64,000 bases of DNA from Alishewanella tabrizica (GTDB lineage: Bacteria; Pseudomonadota; Gammaproteobacteria; Enterobacterales; Alteromonadaceae), in NCBI RefSeq assembly GCF_014652375.1, contig NZ_BMYR01000008.1:62001-126000 (forward strand). Direction: 5' to 3'. The position numbers and the translations under genes were made by a program. Positions within the stretch are counted from its first letter, which is position 1. Each line of letters begins with the position of its first letter. Of the stretch, positions 10,214-21,029 are shown one piece after another. The notes beneath the pieces are model-generated. The model worked only from the letters and a program-made list of their open reading frames with translations. It had not been told where the DNA came from and did not search any database.

Positions 10214-10250
10214 GGGGCGCTAAGTTTACGGATTTTTGCCACTAAAGCAA
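10214..10250 (-). promoter_or_regulatory. Candidate promoter of dusB-fis with GC-rich discriminator
   Basis: On the minus strand a -35-like TTGCTT (10250-10245) is 16 bases before TAAACT (10228-10223), followed immediately by a GC-rich discriminator (GCGCCCC, 10220-10214). A G/C block just after the -10 is the known mark of stringently controlled promoters such as E. coli fis. Inferred by eye; the transcription start is not shown. Confidence 0.45.
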
Positions 10251-10284
10251 AGGCTATTATTTAAACAAAATTTGCTTTTTTTTG

Positions 10285-10315
10285 GCCTTTCAGGGATTGA
10301 CATTCCCTAAAAGGC
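10285..10315. repeat. Imperfect palindrome upstream of the dusB-fis promoter
   Basis: Arms GCCTTTCAGGGA (10285-10296) and TCCCTAAAAGGC (10304-10315) pair at 11 of 12 positions around a 7-base centre. No T run follows on either strand, so it is not a simple terminator for prmA. It lies about 35 bases beyond the -35 box of the candidate dusB promoter, where an activator could bind. Confidence 0.5.
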
Positions 10316-10450
10316 TGAAAAGACGCATTTTCTACCCGATCCACTCGCGAAAATACTGGCTGTCATAAAAAGATAATTGTGTTGCTGTTGTTTTTATCAC
10401 CATCAATGAAAGCGATAATTGGTTTACGTTATGGCTGAATATAGACTGAA

Positions 10451-11332
10451 TTAGGTGTTTTTTCTGGCACTTAAACGTACCCATTCATCTTGTTCAGCTA
10501 TCGCGTCAAAGACAAACTCGTTTGCATACGCGGCGATAACGCTTTGTGCCTGACTTTGTAAAATACCCGAAAGTGCCAGCAAACCGCCGGGTTTCACATA
10601 AGCACTGATAATACTTGCTAATTCGGCTAACGGGCCGGCGAGGATATTGGCGACAACGACATCGGCTTGCAGGCTAGGTTGATCTTTGGGTAAATACAGT
10701 TCAATTTGTCCGGCAACGCTATTACGCTCGGCATTGGCTTTCGAGGCCATAATGGCTTGGGGATCGATATCAATACCAATGACGCGGCTGGCGCCGAGTT
10801 TGAGCGCCGCTATACCCAGTATGCCCGAGCCACAACCGAAGTCGACCACGGTTTGCCCTTTGCTGATATGCGCATCTAGCCATTGCATACATAATGCGGT
10901 AGTGGGATGGGTACCTGTACCAAAGGCTAGGCCAGGATCTAATAAAACGTTCACAGCAGTTGGTTCTGGGATATCCCGCCAGCTAGGGCAAACCCAAAGA
11001 CGCTCGCCAAATTTAATGGGATGAAAGTTATCCATCCATTCACGTTCCCAGTCTTTATCTTCCAATTGTTCCAGCTTGTAGGTTAAACCGTCTTTAAACA
11101 ATGCAACGCTTTCTAACTGTTTAATGACTTTTTGCATGGGGTGTTCAGCATCAAACAGGCCCATGACCACGGTGTTTTCCCAATACAGAATTTCCCCAGG
11201 CATCGGCTCATAAATCGGCGTGTCTTTGGCATCCAAAAAGGTCACGGCCTGGGCACCCCAGCTCATCAGCATATCACTGACCTGTTCGGCTTTTTTCTCA
11301 GTGGTGGTGACGCGCAGTTGGATCCAGGGCAT
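10451..11332 (-). CDS. prmA: PrmA, ribosomal protein L11 methyltransferase
   Basis: SAM-dependent enzyme that trimethylates several amino groups of ribosomal protein L11. The 293-aa length matches the family. The SAM loop is VDFGCGSG at 164-171, [12 protein letters not shown] (134-145) is the PrmA signature, and [10 protein letters not shown] carries the post-motif Asn. The N-terminal 60 residues form the L11-recognition domain. It lies downstream of the accC terminator and before dusB-fis; E. coli has the same prmA-dusB-fis order. Confidence 0.97.
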   Translation of the reverse strand: MPWIQLRVTTTEKKAEQVSDMLMSWGAQAVTFLDAKDTPIYEPMPGEILYWENTVVMGLFDAEHPMQKVIKQLESVALFKDGLTYKLEQLEDKDWEREWMDNFHPIKFGERLWVCPSWRDIPEPTAVNVLLDPGLAFGTGTHPTTALCMQWLDAHISKGQTVVDFGCGSGILGIAALKLGASRVIGIDIDPQAIMASKANAERNSVAGQIELYLPKDQPSLQADVVVANILAGPLAELASIISAYVKPGGLLALSGILQSQAQSVIAAYANEFVFDAIAEQDEWVRLSARKNT

Positions 11333-11390
11333 GGTAAATCTCGGCTTGCTGATAAAGGGCCAATATTATAGCGCTCTGATGGCATAGTGC

Positions 11391-11422
11391 GAAATAAAAA
11401 AGGACCAAAATGGTCCTTTTTA
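11391..11422. terminator. Terminator after accC
   Basis: A perfect 11-bp stem (11397-11407 with 11411-11421, core AGGACCA/TGGTCCT) and 3-base loop. It is flanked by A and T runs, so on the minus strand a T run follows the hairpin. It closes the aroQ-accB-accC operon upstream of prmA. Confidence 0.85.
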
Positions 11423-11443
11423 TCAAGTACACCGCGCGGCTAA

Positions 11444-12787
11444 TTATTTAATGCCCAATTTCTTTTCTAGATAATGGATATTGGTGCCGCCCTTGCAGAA
11501 ACCCGCATCGCGCATAATGTTTTTATGCAGTGGGATATTGGTTTTAATGCCATCTACCAATAACTCGTCAAGCGCGTTGCGCATTCTTGCGATCGCGATT
11601 TCACGATTTTCACCGTAAGTAATCAGCTTGCCGACCATAGAATCATAGTTTGGCGGTACGGTATAATCAGCATAGATATGCGAATCCCAGCGAATGCCAT
11701 TGCCACCAGGTGGATGGAACCGGGTGATCTTGCCAGGTGAAGGGATAAAGCTTACCGGATCTTCGGCATTGATACGACACTCCACGGCATGACCACGGAT
11801 CACGATATCTTCTTGCTTAATCGTCATTGGCATACCAGAAGCAATGCGCAATTGTTCTTTAATTAAGTCTACGCCGGTGATCATTTCGGTTACCGGATGT
11901 TCTACCTGAATACGGGTATTCATTTCGATAAAGAAAAACTCACCGTTTTCAAACAGAAATTCAAAGGTACCTGCACCGCGATAATTCATCACTTTACAAG
12001 CATCAACACAGCGACCACCGATAAAGGCACGCAGTTCAGGCGTAATTCCTGGCGCCGGTGCTTCTTCGACCACTTTTTGATGGCGACGCTGCATTGAACA
12101 ATCACGTTCACCTAGGTGAATGGCATTACCTTGGCCATCGGCTAATACTTGGATTTCAATATGGCGTGGGTTTTCAAGGAATTTCTCCATGTACACCATA
12201 TCATTACCAAAAGCCGCTTTGGCTTCGGCTTTGGTCATCTCGATAGAACTAACCAGTTCTTCCTCTGAACGCACCACACGCATCCCACGGCCACCGCCGC
12301 CGCCAGCCGCTTTTACAATAATAGGATAGCCGATACGTTTGGCAATTTTCATATTGGTGGCAGGATCATCACCTACAGCACCATCTGAACCTGGTACACA
12401 AGGCACGCCAGCTTTTTTCATCGCTTCAATGGCCGAGACTTTATCGCCCATTAAGCGAATAGAATCGGGGTGAGGCCCAATAAAGACTAAGCCGCTCTCT
12501 TCTACTTGTTGCGCGAAATCGGCTCGCTCGGCTAAAAAGCCGTAACCAGGGTGAATAGCTTGCGCATTGGTTACTTCAGCGGCAGCAATTAAAGCAGGGA
12601 TATTTAAATAACTTTGTGGTGACGGTGCTGGGCCGATACAAATGGTTTCGTCGGCCAAGAGCACGTGCTTTAAGTTGCGATCGACAGTGGAATGCACTGC
12701 CACCGTTTTGATCCCGAGCTCTTTGCAGGCGCGTAAAATACGCAAAGCAATTTCGCCGCGGTTGGCTATCAGTACTTTTTCTAGCAT
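11444..12787 (-). CDS. accC: AccC, biotin carboxylase subunit of acetyl-CoA carboxylase
   Basis: ATP-dependent carboxylation of biotin on AccB, the first half of malonyl-CoA synthesis. The 447-aa ATP-grasp enzyme begins [18 protein letters not shown]. It has the glycine loop [14 protein letters not shown], the [15 protein letters not shown] segment, metal/ATP residues in [16 protein letters not shown] and the C-terminal biotin carboxylase domain. It follows accB by 16 bp on the minus strand in the standard accBC operon. Confidence 0.98.
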   Translation of the reverse strand: MLEKVLIANRGEIALRILRACKELGIKTVAVHSTVDRNLKHVLLADETICIGPAPSPQSYLNIPALIAAAEVTNAQAIHPGYGFLAERADFAQQVEESGLVFIGPHPDSIRLMGDKVSAIEAMKKAGVPCVPGSDGAVGDDPATNMKIAKRIGYPIIVKAAGGGGGRGMRVVRSEEELVSSIEMTKAEAKAAFGNDMVYMEKFLENPRHIEIQVLADGQGNAIHLGERDCSMQRRHQKVVEEAPAPGITPELRAFIGGRCVDACKVMNYRGAGTFEFLFENGEFFFIEMNTRIQVEHPVTEMITGVDLIKEQLRIASGMPMTIKQEDIVIRGHAVECRINAEDPVSFIPSPGKITRFHPPGGNGIRWDSHIYADYTVPPNYDSMVGKLITYGENREIAIARMRNALDELLVDGIKTNIPLHKNIMRDAGFCKGGTNIHYLEKKLGIK

Positions 12788-12803
12788 CAGTCAGCCTTTT
12801 GCG

Positions 12804-13259
12804 TTATTCAATAATGAAGAGGGGTTGATCAAATTCAACCGGCTCACCGTTTTCAACTAAGATTTCTTTTACCACACCGGCTTTGTCAGACTGGATCTGG
12901 TTCATCATCTTCATCGCTTCAACAATACATAAGGTATCGCCCACTTTGACACTCTGACCCACTTCTACAAAGTTTTTCGAGGTAGGTGACGCCGCACGAT
13001 AGAATGAACCGACCATAGGTGATTTAACTGTTTGGCCAGAGACAACAGGGGCCGCAGCAACTGCGGGTGCTGCGGCAACAGGTGCAGCAGCTGGGACAGG
13101 CGCAGGTGCAGGTGCGTAATGCATCGGCTGGGGCGCGTAATGTTGTGCTGGGCCATTACGGCTGATACGAACCGATTCTTCACCTTCGGTAATTTCTAAT
13201 TCAGAAATGCCAGATTCTTCGAGCAATTCAATTAATTTTTTAATTTTTCTAATATCCAT
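12804..13259 (-). CDS. accB: AccB, biotin carboxyl carrier protein
   Basis: Carrier whose biotinylated lysine shuttles CO2 between AccC and AccAD. In the 151-aa protein, Lys117 lies in EAMKM, the biotinyl site; residues 40-75 form the usual flexible Ala/Pro linker; the N-terminal 30 residues contact AccC. It sits between aroQ and accC. Only about 18 bp separate it from aroQ, so the three genes look cotranscribed. Confidence 0.97.
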   Translation of the reverse strand: MDIRKIKKLIELLEESGISELEITEGEESVRISRNGPAQHYAPQPMHYAPAPAPVPAAAPVAAAPAVAAAPVVSGQTVKSPMVGSFYRAASPTSKNFVEVGQSVKVGDTLCIVEAMKMMNQIQSDKAGVVKEILVENGEPVEFDQPLFIIE

Positions 13260-13277
13260 GTCTGTCGCCTGATTGAG

Positions 13278-13736
13278 TTAATTTTGGTTGTGTGGTTGTA
13301 AAAACGATACTGCCGCGTCTAATGCGTAGTGATAGCCTTTTGCGCCAAGGCCGCAAATTACACCTTTAGCAATATCAGATAAATAAGAGTGCTGGCGGAA
13401 ACTTTCCCGCGCATGTACGTTAGATAAATGGACTTCAATAAACGGGATATTGACCGAAAGCAAGGCGTCTCTTAACGCGATGCTGGTGTGGGTAAATGCG
13501 CCCGGATTAATAATAATAAAATCTTGTTGTTGATAGCTCTGCTGAATGGTATCAATGAGCACATGCTCGGCATTAGATTGAAACGACGTAAGTGTTACCC
13601 CTAACTGCTGAGCTTGAGCTTCTAACGTATGGACGATATCCTGTAAGGTCTCTGCACCATAGGTAGCAGGCTCCCGGATCCCCAACATATTTAAATTGGG
13701 CCCGTTGAGCAGTAAGATGCGTAAAGTGGCGGCCAT
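13278..13736 (-). CDS. aroQ: AroQ, type II 3-dehydroquinate dehydratase
   Basis: Dodecameric shikimate-pathway enzyme converting 3-dehydroquinate to 3-dehydroshikimate. In the 152-aa protein, [19 protein letters not shown] is the N-terminal signature with the catalytic Arg/Tyr loop, and [10 protein letters not shown] and [13 protein letters not shown] are the other active-site motifs. It is the first gene of aroQ-accB-accC, the arrangement found in Pseudomonas and Alteromonadales. Confidence 0.96.
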   Translation of the reverse strand: MAATLRILLLNGPNLNMLGIREPATYGAETLQDIVHTLEAQAQQLGVTLTSFQSNAEHVLIDTIQQSYQQQDFIIINPGAFTHTSIALRDALLSVNIPFIEVHLSNVHARESFRQHSYLSDIAKGVICGLGAKGYHYALDAAVSFLQPHNQN

Positions 13737-14115
13737 ATTCTTCCTAAAGTGAGAACGTGCGTTATCGGTTCAATGCTCTGCGCAATACTATATAAGGGCT
13801 AATCATAAAAAACAGTAGTTTCAACAAAAATGGCAAACTGTTTTGCAGGTCAGCATGCAGATCTGCGCCTTATTATAGTGAAATCGCAGCAAATGGCAGC
13901 AAAATACTGGTCTTATCAGCCAGTAGCCGTCTAGATGGTATTAATTTGCTGTTTTTGTGAGCATAATTGTATGGTTCGACACTAATTTAGAAAAAAAGTG
14001 CCAACTATTAGGCTAAAAGTGCTGAACAGGCGGGAAATATCGATAACACGGAAAGACTGCTCTTGCGCGTTCTCGTGGCTCTGTTAAAACCTGTTAAATA
14101 ACCTGGCGGTGGATT
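13737..14115. other. Intergenic region upstream of aroQ
   Basis: No credible gene in either strand. It must hold the aroQ-accBC promoter. I see AT-rich stretches (for example TATATAGTAT on the minus strand at 13792-13783) but no -35/-10 pair good enough to name and no known operator palindrome. Confidence 0.5.
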
Positions 14116-14146
14116 ACATGGCAGAACTGACGTTGCTCTGCCATGT
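14116..14146. repeat. Perfect 10-bp inverted repeat after dsbD
   Basis: ACATGGCAGA (14116-14125) pairs with TCTGCCATGT (14137-14146) across an 11-base loop, beginning 10 bp after the dsbD stop. It could end the dsbD transcript, but no T run follows on the minus strand, so it may instead act as a 3'-end stabiliser or weak terminator. Confidence 0.5.
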
Positions 14147-14156
14147 ATAAGGGGTG

Positions 14157-15980
14157 TTAAGGCAATATCGCTGACAAATGGTTAGCAAACGCACTGGCAT
14201 TCATAAAACCGGTTACTCGGCTTTGGGTCAATTCAGTGCCATCGGGTGCAAAAAACAACAAGGTCGGCAAGCCTAACACTTGATAGCTATCAAGCAATGC
14301 GGCATCACTGCGCGTCATTTTAGTCACATCGATTTTAATCAAACGCATCTGCGACGTTAGCGCGGTAACTTCGGGCCTTGGGAACGTTAATTGCTCAAAT
14401 TCCTTGCATGCCACACACCACTCAGCATAAAGATCAACCATCGTAAATTGGTTAGCGGCCTTAGTGAGTGCTAATTGCTCGGCCAATTCCTCTGCTGTTT
14501 TTATTTCAATAAAGCCTAAGGCATTAACATTGTCTGCGCTCGTTACGTTTACGTTGGCACTGCTGGTGGATGTTGGTTGCCAATAGGATAAATTTAACCA
14601 AAATACGGCGAGTAGTAACACCTGAATGATCACCGCCAGCGCGGCCTTACCATTAAGACTGTTAGCACTGAATAACAGACGATAGAGGTAAAACACCAAC
14701 GACAACGTCAGCAAGGTGCCTAGTATTAGTACAACGGCAAAGGGTAAAAACCGATCAAGTAGGATTAATGGCACGGCTAACAGTAAGAAACCAAAAATCA
14801 CTTTTACCGAGTTCATCCAATTACCGGCCTTGGGCAGTAATTTACCGCCAGATGTACCCAGCAGCAGTAATGGTAAACCCATGCCCAAACTGAGCACATA
14901 CAAGGTAACCGCGCCTAACAGTAAGTCGCCACTTTGTGCCACGTAAAGTAAGGCGGCAGACAGCGGAGCAGTGGTGCATGGCGAGGCAATAAAACCAGAG
15001 AGTGCGCCCATGGTAAAGGCCCCTTTCAACGATCCACCTTGCTGTTTATTACTAATACCGGCAATTTTTTCTTGCCAGCGGGCAGGTAACTGCAAGTTAA
15101 AGACGCCAAACATCGCTAACGCCAACAGGATAAAAATACCGGTTGCGATAATTAATACCGCAGGGTGTTGTAAGGCCGCTTGAAACTTCACCCCTAAACT
15201 GGCGACGATTAAGCCTAATATTGAGTACGCTAAGGCCATACCTTGCACATACGACATGGACAGACCAAATGCGCGTCTAGTAGAGAGTTGTTGCCCTTGG
15301 CCAACAATAATACTGCTTAAAATGGGATACATCGGAAAAACACAGGGTGTAAACGCAAGGCCCAAGCCAAGCAAGAAAAACACACCTAGACTGGCTAATA
15401 CTGATCCTTCAGACAGTTTATTTAGAAGGTTAAATTGGCTAGATACCGGCGCATTGTCGGCTGTTATGCCAGAGGAATCTGAGTTTGCACTGCTGTCCAG
15501 AGCCGCTGCGTTTGCCGAAGGCTGTATAAGTGGAATTTCAATAGTCTCGGGAGGGTAACATAATCCCGCTTCGGCACAGCCCATAAACTGCACTCGAAAA
15601 ATGGCGTCTTCGTCGATGTCAGATAACGGAATTTTAAGTTGTAATTGATGATAATACACTTCGGATTGCCCAAAGAATTCATCTTCAATACTGATACTGG
15701 CTGGATACGTAGGATGCGAGAAATTAACGGCAATGCCACCCAGTTTAAACTTATCTCGATACATGTAGTAGCCGTCAGCAATGGTCCAATTTAACACCAG
15801 CACATCATCTTGTTGCCGATAATCTAATACAAAGGCTTGATTAACCGGTAAAAACTGTGGCTGGGTATTTAAAAGGCTGTTTAGTACGGCATTATCGCTA
15901 GACGATGATTGCTGCGCTGCGCTGGGCAGGCTCAATGTTACCGAGAATACGAAAAACAGATACAACAAATGTCTTATCAC
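14157..15980 (-). CDS. dsbD: DsbD, thiol:disulfide interchange protein
   Basis: Carries electrons from cytoplasmic thioredoxin across the inner membrane to periplasmic DsbC/DsbG and cytochrome maturation. All three modules are visible in 607 aa: a signal peptide (about 1-21), the alpha domain with Cys135 and Cys141, the eight-helix beta domain with Cys213 (FTPCVFPMYP) and Cys335 (SPCTTAPLS), and a C-terminal thioredoxin domain with WCVAC (Cys522, Cys525). All six redox cysteines are present. It is transcribed alone, between aroQ and groES. Confidence 0.96.
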   Translation of the reverse strand: MIRHLLYLFFVFSVTLSLPSAAQQSSSSDNAVLNSLLNTQPQFLPVNQAFVLDYRQQDDVLVLNWTIADGYYMYRDKFKLGGIAVNFSHPTYPASISIEDEFFGQSEVYYHQLQLKIPLSDIDEDAIFRVQFMGCAEAGLCYPPETIEIPLIQPSANAAALDSSANSDSSGITADNAPVSSQFNLLNKLSEGSVLASLGVFFLLGLGLAFTPCVFPMYPILSSIIVGQGQQLSTRRAFGLSMSYVQGMALAYSILGLIVASLGVKFQAALQHPAVLIIATGIFILLALAMFGVFNLQLPARWQEKIAGISNKQQGGSLKGAFTMGALSGFIASPCTTAPLSAALLYVAQSGDLLLGAVTLYVLSLGMGLPLLLLGTSGGKLLPKAGNWMNSVKVIFGFLLLAVPLILLDRFLPFAVVLILGTLLTLSLVFYLYRLLFSANSLNGKAALAVIIQVLLLAVFWLNLSYWQPTSTSSANVNVTSADNVNALGFIEIKTAEELAEQLALTKAANQFTMVDLYAEWCVACKEFEQLTFPRPEVTALTSQMRLIKIDVTKMTRSDAALLDSYQVLGLPTLLFFAPDGTELTQSRVTGFMNASAFANHLSAILP

Positions 15981-16260
15981 GTTGCAATTACCTCTTGGCG
16001 GTGGTGATAGCGGCTATCAGTATTGTGGCGTTATATTTAAAAGCGTCACTATAAATCAGGATTAGAGTGATGTGCTGTTAATAACAGAAAATATGTAGTC
16101 TGCATTTACGGCGTAACAGCAAGCATGGTCTGCTTTAATGCGTTAAAACGCAAACTGTCTGCTTTGAAACGCTGTTTTCAGGCGATGCGGTTAGTAACTT
16201 AGCGTTGGTTATAACGCTATTCTACGATAAAGACACCTAGAAAAATGCACAATTTTTAAA
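15981..16260. other. Divergent spacer between dsbD and groES
   Basis: No gene is seen. It contains three copies of GTCTGC at 16098, 16128 and 16157, spaced 30 and 29 bases and each followed by a loosely similar TTTA/GCGTTAA-type sequence. The dsbD promoter should be near 15990-16060; no clear hexamers were found. Confidence 0.4.
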
Positions 16261-16267
16261 TTCCCCC

Positions 16268-16297
16268 CTTGGAATTTTTTTTAGCTTGCCCCATATA
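16268..16297 (+). promoter_or_regulatory. Sigma-32 heat-shock promoter of groESL
   Basis: CTTGGAA (16268-16274), a 14-base spacer and CCCCATATA (16289-16297) match the sigma-32 consensus CTTGAAA-N13/15-CCCCATNT closely. The predicted start is near 16305, about 50 bases before the groES ATG. No CIRCE inverted repeat is seen, so control is sigma-32 rather than HrcA. Confidence 0.85.
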
Positions 16298-16354
16298 GGG
16301 AGCACGCAATTTAACAACCATGTTAAAACATAAATAAGCTTTAGGAGATAGAGC

Positions 16355-16645
16355 ATGAATATTCGTCCATTACATGATCGTGTCATCATCAAACGTACTG
16401 ACGCTGAAAGCAAGTCAGCCGGTGGCATCGTCTTAACTGGTGCTTCTGCTGAGAAATCTACTCGTGGCGAAGTCGTTGCGGTTGGCAATGGTCGTATCTT
16501 AGATAACGGTGACGTTAAGCCACTGGAAGTAAAAGTTGGCGACAAGGTGCTGTTTGGTGCCTATGTAGAGCGCACTGAAAAAATTGATGGTCAGGAATAT
16601 GTGATCACCAAAGAAGACAATATCTTAGGTGTTATTCTGGATTAA
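16355..16645 (+). CDS. groES: GroES, co-chaperonin
   Basis: Heptameric lid of the GroEL folding chamber. It has 96 aa, full length, beginning [14 protein letters not shown]. The mobile loop carries [13 protein letters not shown] (about residues 23-35), which docks on GroEL. AGGAGAT is 7 bases before the ATG. It is the first gene of groESL, 47 bp before groEL. Confidence 0.98.
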   Translation: MNIRPLHDRVIIKRTDAESKSAGGIVLTGASAEKSTRGEVVAVGNGRILDNGDVKPLEVKVGDKVLFGAYVERTEKIDGQEYVITKEDNILGVILD

Positions 16646-16665
16646 TTCCCCCTTTTTCTGAGTAA

Positions 16666-18330
<1,665 letters not shown>

Positions 18331-18397
18331 TGCTAATAGGCCATAGCAAAGTGTGTTTTTAGCGCACCTTGCTTTGCCTAACATGGCCTAACATACC

Positions 18398-18428
18398 AAA
18401 AACCCCGCAGGAAACTGCGGGGTTTTTT
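18398..18428 (+). terminator. Intrinsic terminator after groEL (GAAA loop)
   Basis: A perfect 13-bp stem with GC core CCCCGCAG/CTGCGGGG (18398-18410, 18415-18427), a GAAA tetraloop and six T residues. Confidence 0.93.
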
Positions 18429-18557
18429 ATTTACACGGTGTGTATTTGTTTAAAATGTGTTCAGCTTGCATAAAGGGTATATTCACTATATTTTTAGTGG
18501 TGATATATTTTGTCTCACCGTTAATCTAGGTCTTACTGTTAATTGAGGAGTTATAAA

Positions 18558-19085
18558 ATGCGTAACAGTTTGCTTGCTATTACACTGTTAGCGATGTCAG
18601 GGCTTGTTTCTGCAACAGGGCTCACTATTAACTTTGAACAACCTGAAAAGTTTACCGATATTCGTCCGGCGAATGATTCAAAAAGTCGTTATCAGCAACG
18701 TGTTACCGCCGCGTTTGAACGTTTTTTTAATGAGCAGGCAGCAAAAATGCCTGAAGGCTATCGTTGGGACGTTACGATAACAGATATTGATCTTGCTGGA
18801 GATGTTGATTATTTTGCTGGCCCAACTGGCCAAGCATTACGGATCGTCAAAGACATTTACTCACCTGCTGTGCGCTTTACACACAGTTTACGTGATAATC
18901 TTGGTGAAGAGGTTTTAAGTGGTGAAGTCCGCTTACGGGATATGGGCTTTATGCAGCGGTTAAATGCCACCAGCAGTCGGCCAGAATTTGAGTTTGAGCA
19001 TAAAATGATAGAAGATTGGTTTAGGAAAACTGTACAGCCCGCCATTACGCAGCATGCTGCGGTACCGCCTAAAGTCTCTCAGTAA
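18558..19085 (+). CDS. DUF3016 family exported protein
   Basis: A 175-aa protein with a signal peptide (about 1-19, ending VSA-TG). The mature part, with ITDIDLAGDVDYF and a C-terminal SGEVRLRDMGFM segment, is characteristic of DUF3016, a family known mainly from Alteromonadales and Xanthomonads and of unknown function. I place the start at ATG 18558, 7 bases after GAGGAG; a TTG at 18543 overlaps that ribosome binding site. It is a single gene between groEL and a convergent small gene. It is probably periplasmic or outer-membrane associated. Confidence 0.8.
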   Translation: MRNSLLAITLLAMSGLVSATGLTINFEQPEKFTDIRPANDSKSRYQQRVTAAFERFFNEQAAKMPEGYRWDVTITDIDLAGDVDYFAGPTGQALRIVKDIYSPAVRFTHSLRDNLGEEVLSGEVRLRDMGFMQRLNATSSRPEFEFEHKMIEDWFRKTVQPAITQHAAVPPKVSQ

Positions 19086-19100
19086 CGTCTCTTTGCAATA

Positions 19101-19136
19101 AAAAACGGTTCAGCGCAGTATTTACTGTGCTGAACC
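19101..19136 (-). terminator. Terminator of the small minus-strand gene
   Basis: GGTTCAGCGCAGTA (19107-19120) pairs with TACTGTGCTGAACC (19123-19136) with one mismatch. On the minus strand it is followed, after CG, by a run of six T residues (19106-19099 region). It sits between two convergent genes and may serve both. Confidence 0.75.
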
Positions 19137-19148
19137 CACTTGCCCCGC

Positions 19149-19463
19149 TTATTGAGTGACTTTCAATGCCGCCCGAAACTCTGCCAGGGTTTTATGTAGC
19201 ACCTGCAACTGCTTCACCACACGTTGTAACGTCGCCGTATTAAATTGTTGGCTTTGCCGAATGGCGGCGATTTGTTCTGCGGTTTCAGCCAGATAGGGCA
19301 TAAAGCGATTGCTTTGTACGTTAAAAGCCGACTCTTTACTAAATATCGCCTGATAGTTAGCTTGGCCCTGCTGTTGCAACTCCTCTAACAGTGCATCAGC
19401 ATCTAAAGCTTTACGATATAGCTCTTTCAAATTTTCATCTAGCTGTTCTAATAATGTATCCAT
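19149..19463 (-). CDS. Small helical protein, possibly PriC-like
   Basis: A 104-aa protein, almost entirely predicted helix, rich in Leu, Gln, Ala and Glu, with no signal peptide or membrane segment. I do not recognise it firmly. The spacing of leucines and the segment FNVQSNRFMPYLAETAEQI resemble the N-terminal part of primosomal protein N'' (PriC), but it is shorter than E. coli PriC (175 aa), so this is only a suggestion. It is transcribed alone with its own terminator, divergent from the MerC-domain gene. Confidence 0.6.
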   Translation of the reverse strand: MDTLLEQLDENLKELYRKALDADALLEELQQQGQANYQAIFSKESAFNVQSNRFMPYLAETAEQIAAIRQSQQFNTATLQRVVKQLQVLHKTLAEFRAALKVTQ

Positions 19464-19633
19464 AATTCCACTTTATACGCAAAAGGCCTCAGCTTAGTTG
19501 CGCACCCTGTTGTTTAAAAAGGGATCGTAGTGTTTTTAAACGATAGGGTGCAGTTGCGTTATTATGGCATATCTTAGCGCTTACAGGCAGCATACAGTTT
19601 TTTTTAACCAGCCCATTTCATTGTATGCTGTGT

Positions 19634-19648
19634 TGTTATATTATATCT
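19634..19648. promoter_or_regulatory. Candidate Zur-type operator before the MerC-domain gene
   Basis: TGTTATATTATATCT matches the gammaproteobacterial Zur box core (TGTTATAWTATAACA) at about 12 of 15 positions, with the left half exact. It lies 31 bases before the GTG start and overlaps a plausible AT-rich -10 region, so repression by Zur is possible. A zur gene is present at 47036-47473. The AT-rich character means chance similarity cannot be excluded. Confidence 0.4.
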
Positions 19649-19678
19649 TTTGAGTTTTTATTGTTCTGAGGTTTCGCT

Positions 19679-20086
19679 GTGATTGCCAAGGCAAGAGTGT
19701 TATTTGATAAATTCGGAATTATGGTCACATCACTGTGTGCTATTCACTGTATTTTATTGCCTGTTATCCTGCCTGTACTACCGCTGTTAGGGTTAACTGC
19801 GTCACACAATCACGCCTTTGAAGGCTTTGTTTTGCTGCTAACCATGGTGTTAGGTTTTATTACCTTATTTATTGGTTTTCACCGTTACCACCGTAAGCTT
19901 TATCCCTTTTATGCATTGTTCTTAGGCGGCTTTATTTACTGGCAGCGCGGAGCTTGGGGACATGACTATGAGCACTTTATTTTAGTCATAGGGGCGGTTT
20001 TAGTGGTCGGTGCACATATCATGAACATGCGTTTGTGTAACCAGTGCACTGGTTGTGAATCTGAGCAACCTAAAGAAACGGCCTAA
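19679..20086 (+). CDS. MerC-domain integral membrane protein
   Basis: A 135-aa protein with four predicted membrane helices (about 12-37, 46-66, 74-88 and 97-115). The helix-1 cysteines Cys20 and Cys24 (SLCAIHC) are the metal-binding pair of the MerC mercury-transport family, a SHNH loop lies near residue 43, and the C-terminus has CNQCTGC. No merR, merA or merP is nearby, so mercury resistance is unlikely; import or handling of another soft metal such as zinc is a better guess given the upstream Zur-like box. GTG start with GAGG upstream. Confidence 0.8.
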   Translation: MIAKARVLFDKFGIMVTSLCAIHCILLPVILPVLPLLGLTASHNHAFEGFVLLLTMVLGFITLFIGFHRYHRKLYPFYALFLGGFIYWQRGAWGHDYEHFILVIGAVLVVGAHIMNMRLCNQCTGCESEQPKETA

Positions 20087-20169
20087 CGTTACTTGGTTGT
20101 ATCTTAATAACGCTCAGATCTTCTTTGTTCTAACCATATCTTTTAATCATGAAGATTAACTAGTCTTTT

Positions 20170-20198
20170 AGCCATAAGGTGATTGTAGCCTTATGGCT
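20170..20198. repeat. Perfect 10-bp inverted repeat
   Basis: AGCCATAAGG (20170-20179) and CCTTATGGCT (20189-20198) around a 9-base loop, between the convergent MerC-domain and GDPD genes. No T run on either strand. It may mark the 3' ends of these transcripts; the function is unproven. Confidence 0.5.
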
Positions 20199-20301
20199 GA
20201 TAATCGCTGTCTTTAGCTTATGTGTCTTAGCCCAAGAGGGCATAATCGCGCTACTTCGATGGATAGCATGATGACGATTTACCTGGCTGTTAGGCGTTTC
20301 G

Positions 20302-21000
20302 TTAATCTTTTGAATTCAGTATCGCTCGGCTTTTAGCCGGGTAGTTTGTAAAAATGCCATCTACTCCGAGCAGATGCATGGCGTTTACGGCTTGCTCACC
20401 ATCAACCGTATAAACATAGACTTTTAAGCCGCGTGCTTTTGCATCCTTTACCATGTCTTCGTTAATAAAATCCACGTCACAATGAACTGCCTCAGCCTGC
20501 AATTCGCTGGCGAACTTGGCATAATCTAAAGGCAGATTGGCGGTTAGGGCGCCAATACGGATACTGGGTTTTGCCTGTTTTAATGCGGCTAGCAGAGGAT
20601 GATTAAATGAGGAGATGAGTAAGGTACTAAGATCAACGTTGAGTTCATTTACCGCGCGGTCGAGCAAAGATAATAACGGGGTTAAGGTATCATGGCCTTT
20701 TAATTCAATGTTTAACCAACACTTGCCTTGAATCAACTGAAGAACCTGCCATAACAGGGGAATAGATTGACCTTGCCCCGCATCTAATTGCGCTAATTGT
20801 GCCAAGGAATGCGCATACAAGCTGCCCTGACCTGATGTGGTACGTTCCAATCGCGCATCATGAATAACAACCAGCTCGTTTTCAACCGCAAACACGTCTA
20901 ACTCAATAGCGTCAGCACCTTGTGCAATAGCTTGTTGAAACGCTAATAACGTGTTTTCTGGGAACTCGCCGCTGGCACCACGATGCGCGATTATCTGCAT
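20302..21000 (-). CDS. Glycerophosphodiester phosphodiesterase
   Basis: Cytoplasmic GDPD-fold hydrolase that splits glycerophosphodiesters to glycerol-3-phosphate and an alcohol. It has 232 aa with the HRGASGEFPENT motif (6-17), Glu33/Asp35 in ELDV and His47, the metal and acid-base residues of the family. It lacks a signal peptide, so it is of the UgpQ type rather than periplasmic GlpQ. It is the third gene after rsgA and psd with a 29-bp gap, fitting a role in phospholipid breakdown products beside Psd. Confidence 0.9.
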   Translation of the reverse strand: MQIIAHRGASGEFPENTLLAFQQAIAQGADAIELDVFAVENELVVIHDARLERTTSGQGSLYAHSLAQLAQLDAGQGQSIPLLWQVLQLIQGKCWLNIELKGHDTLTPLLSLLDRAVNELNVDLSTLLISSFNHPLLAALKQAKPSIRIGALTANLPLDYAKFASELQAEAVHCDVDFINEDMVKDAKARGLKVYVYTVDGEQAVNAMHLLGVDGIFTNYPAKSRAILNSKD

Positions 21001-21029
21001 AGGTTATCCTTATAAAATGAGCCGTTTAG

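Noticed and set aside
12965-13183. Minus-strand 72-residue frame inside accB
   Set aside because: It is an alternative frame of the Ala/Pro linker of AccB and has no independent support.
19679-20086. Mercury resistance locus
   Set aside because: Only the MerC-type domain is present; no merR, merT, merP or merA is in the neighbourhood.
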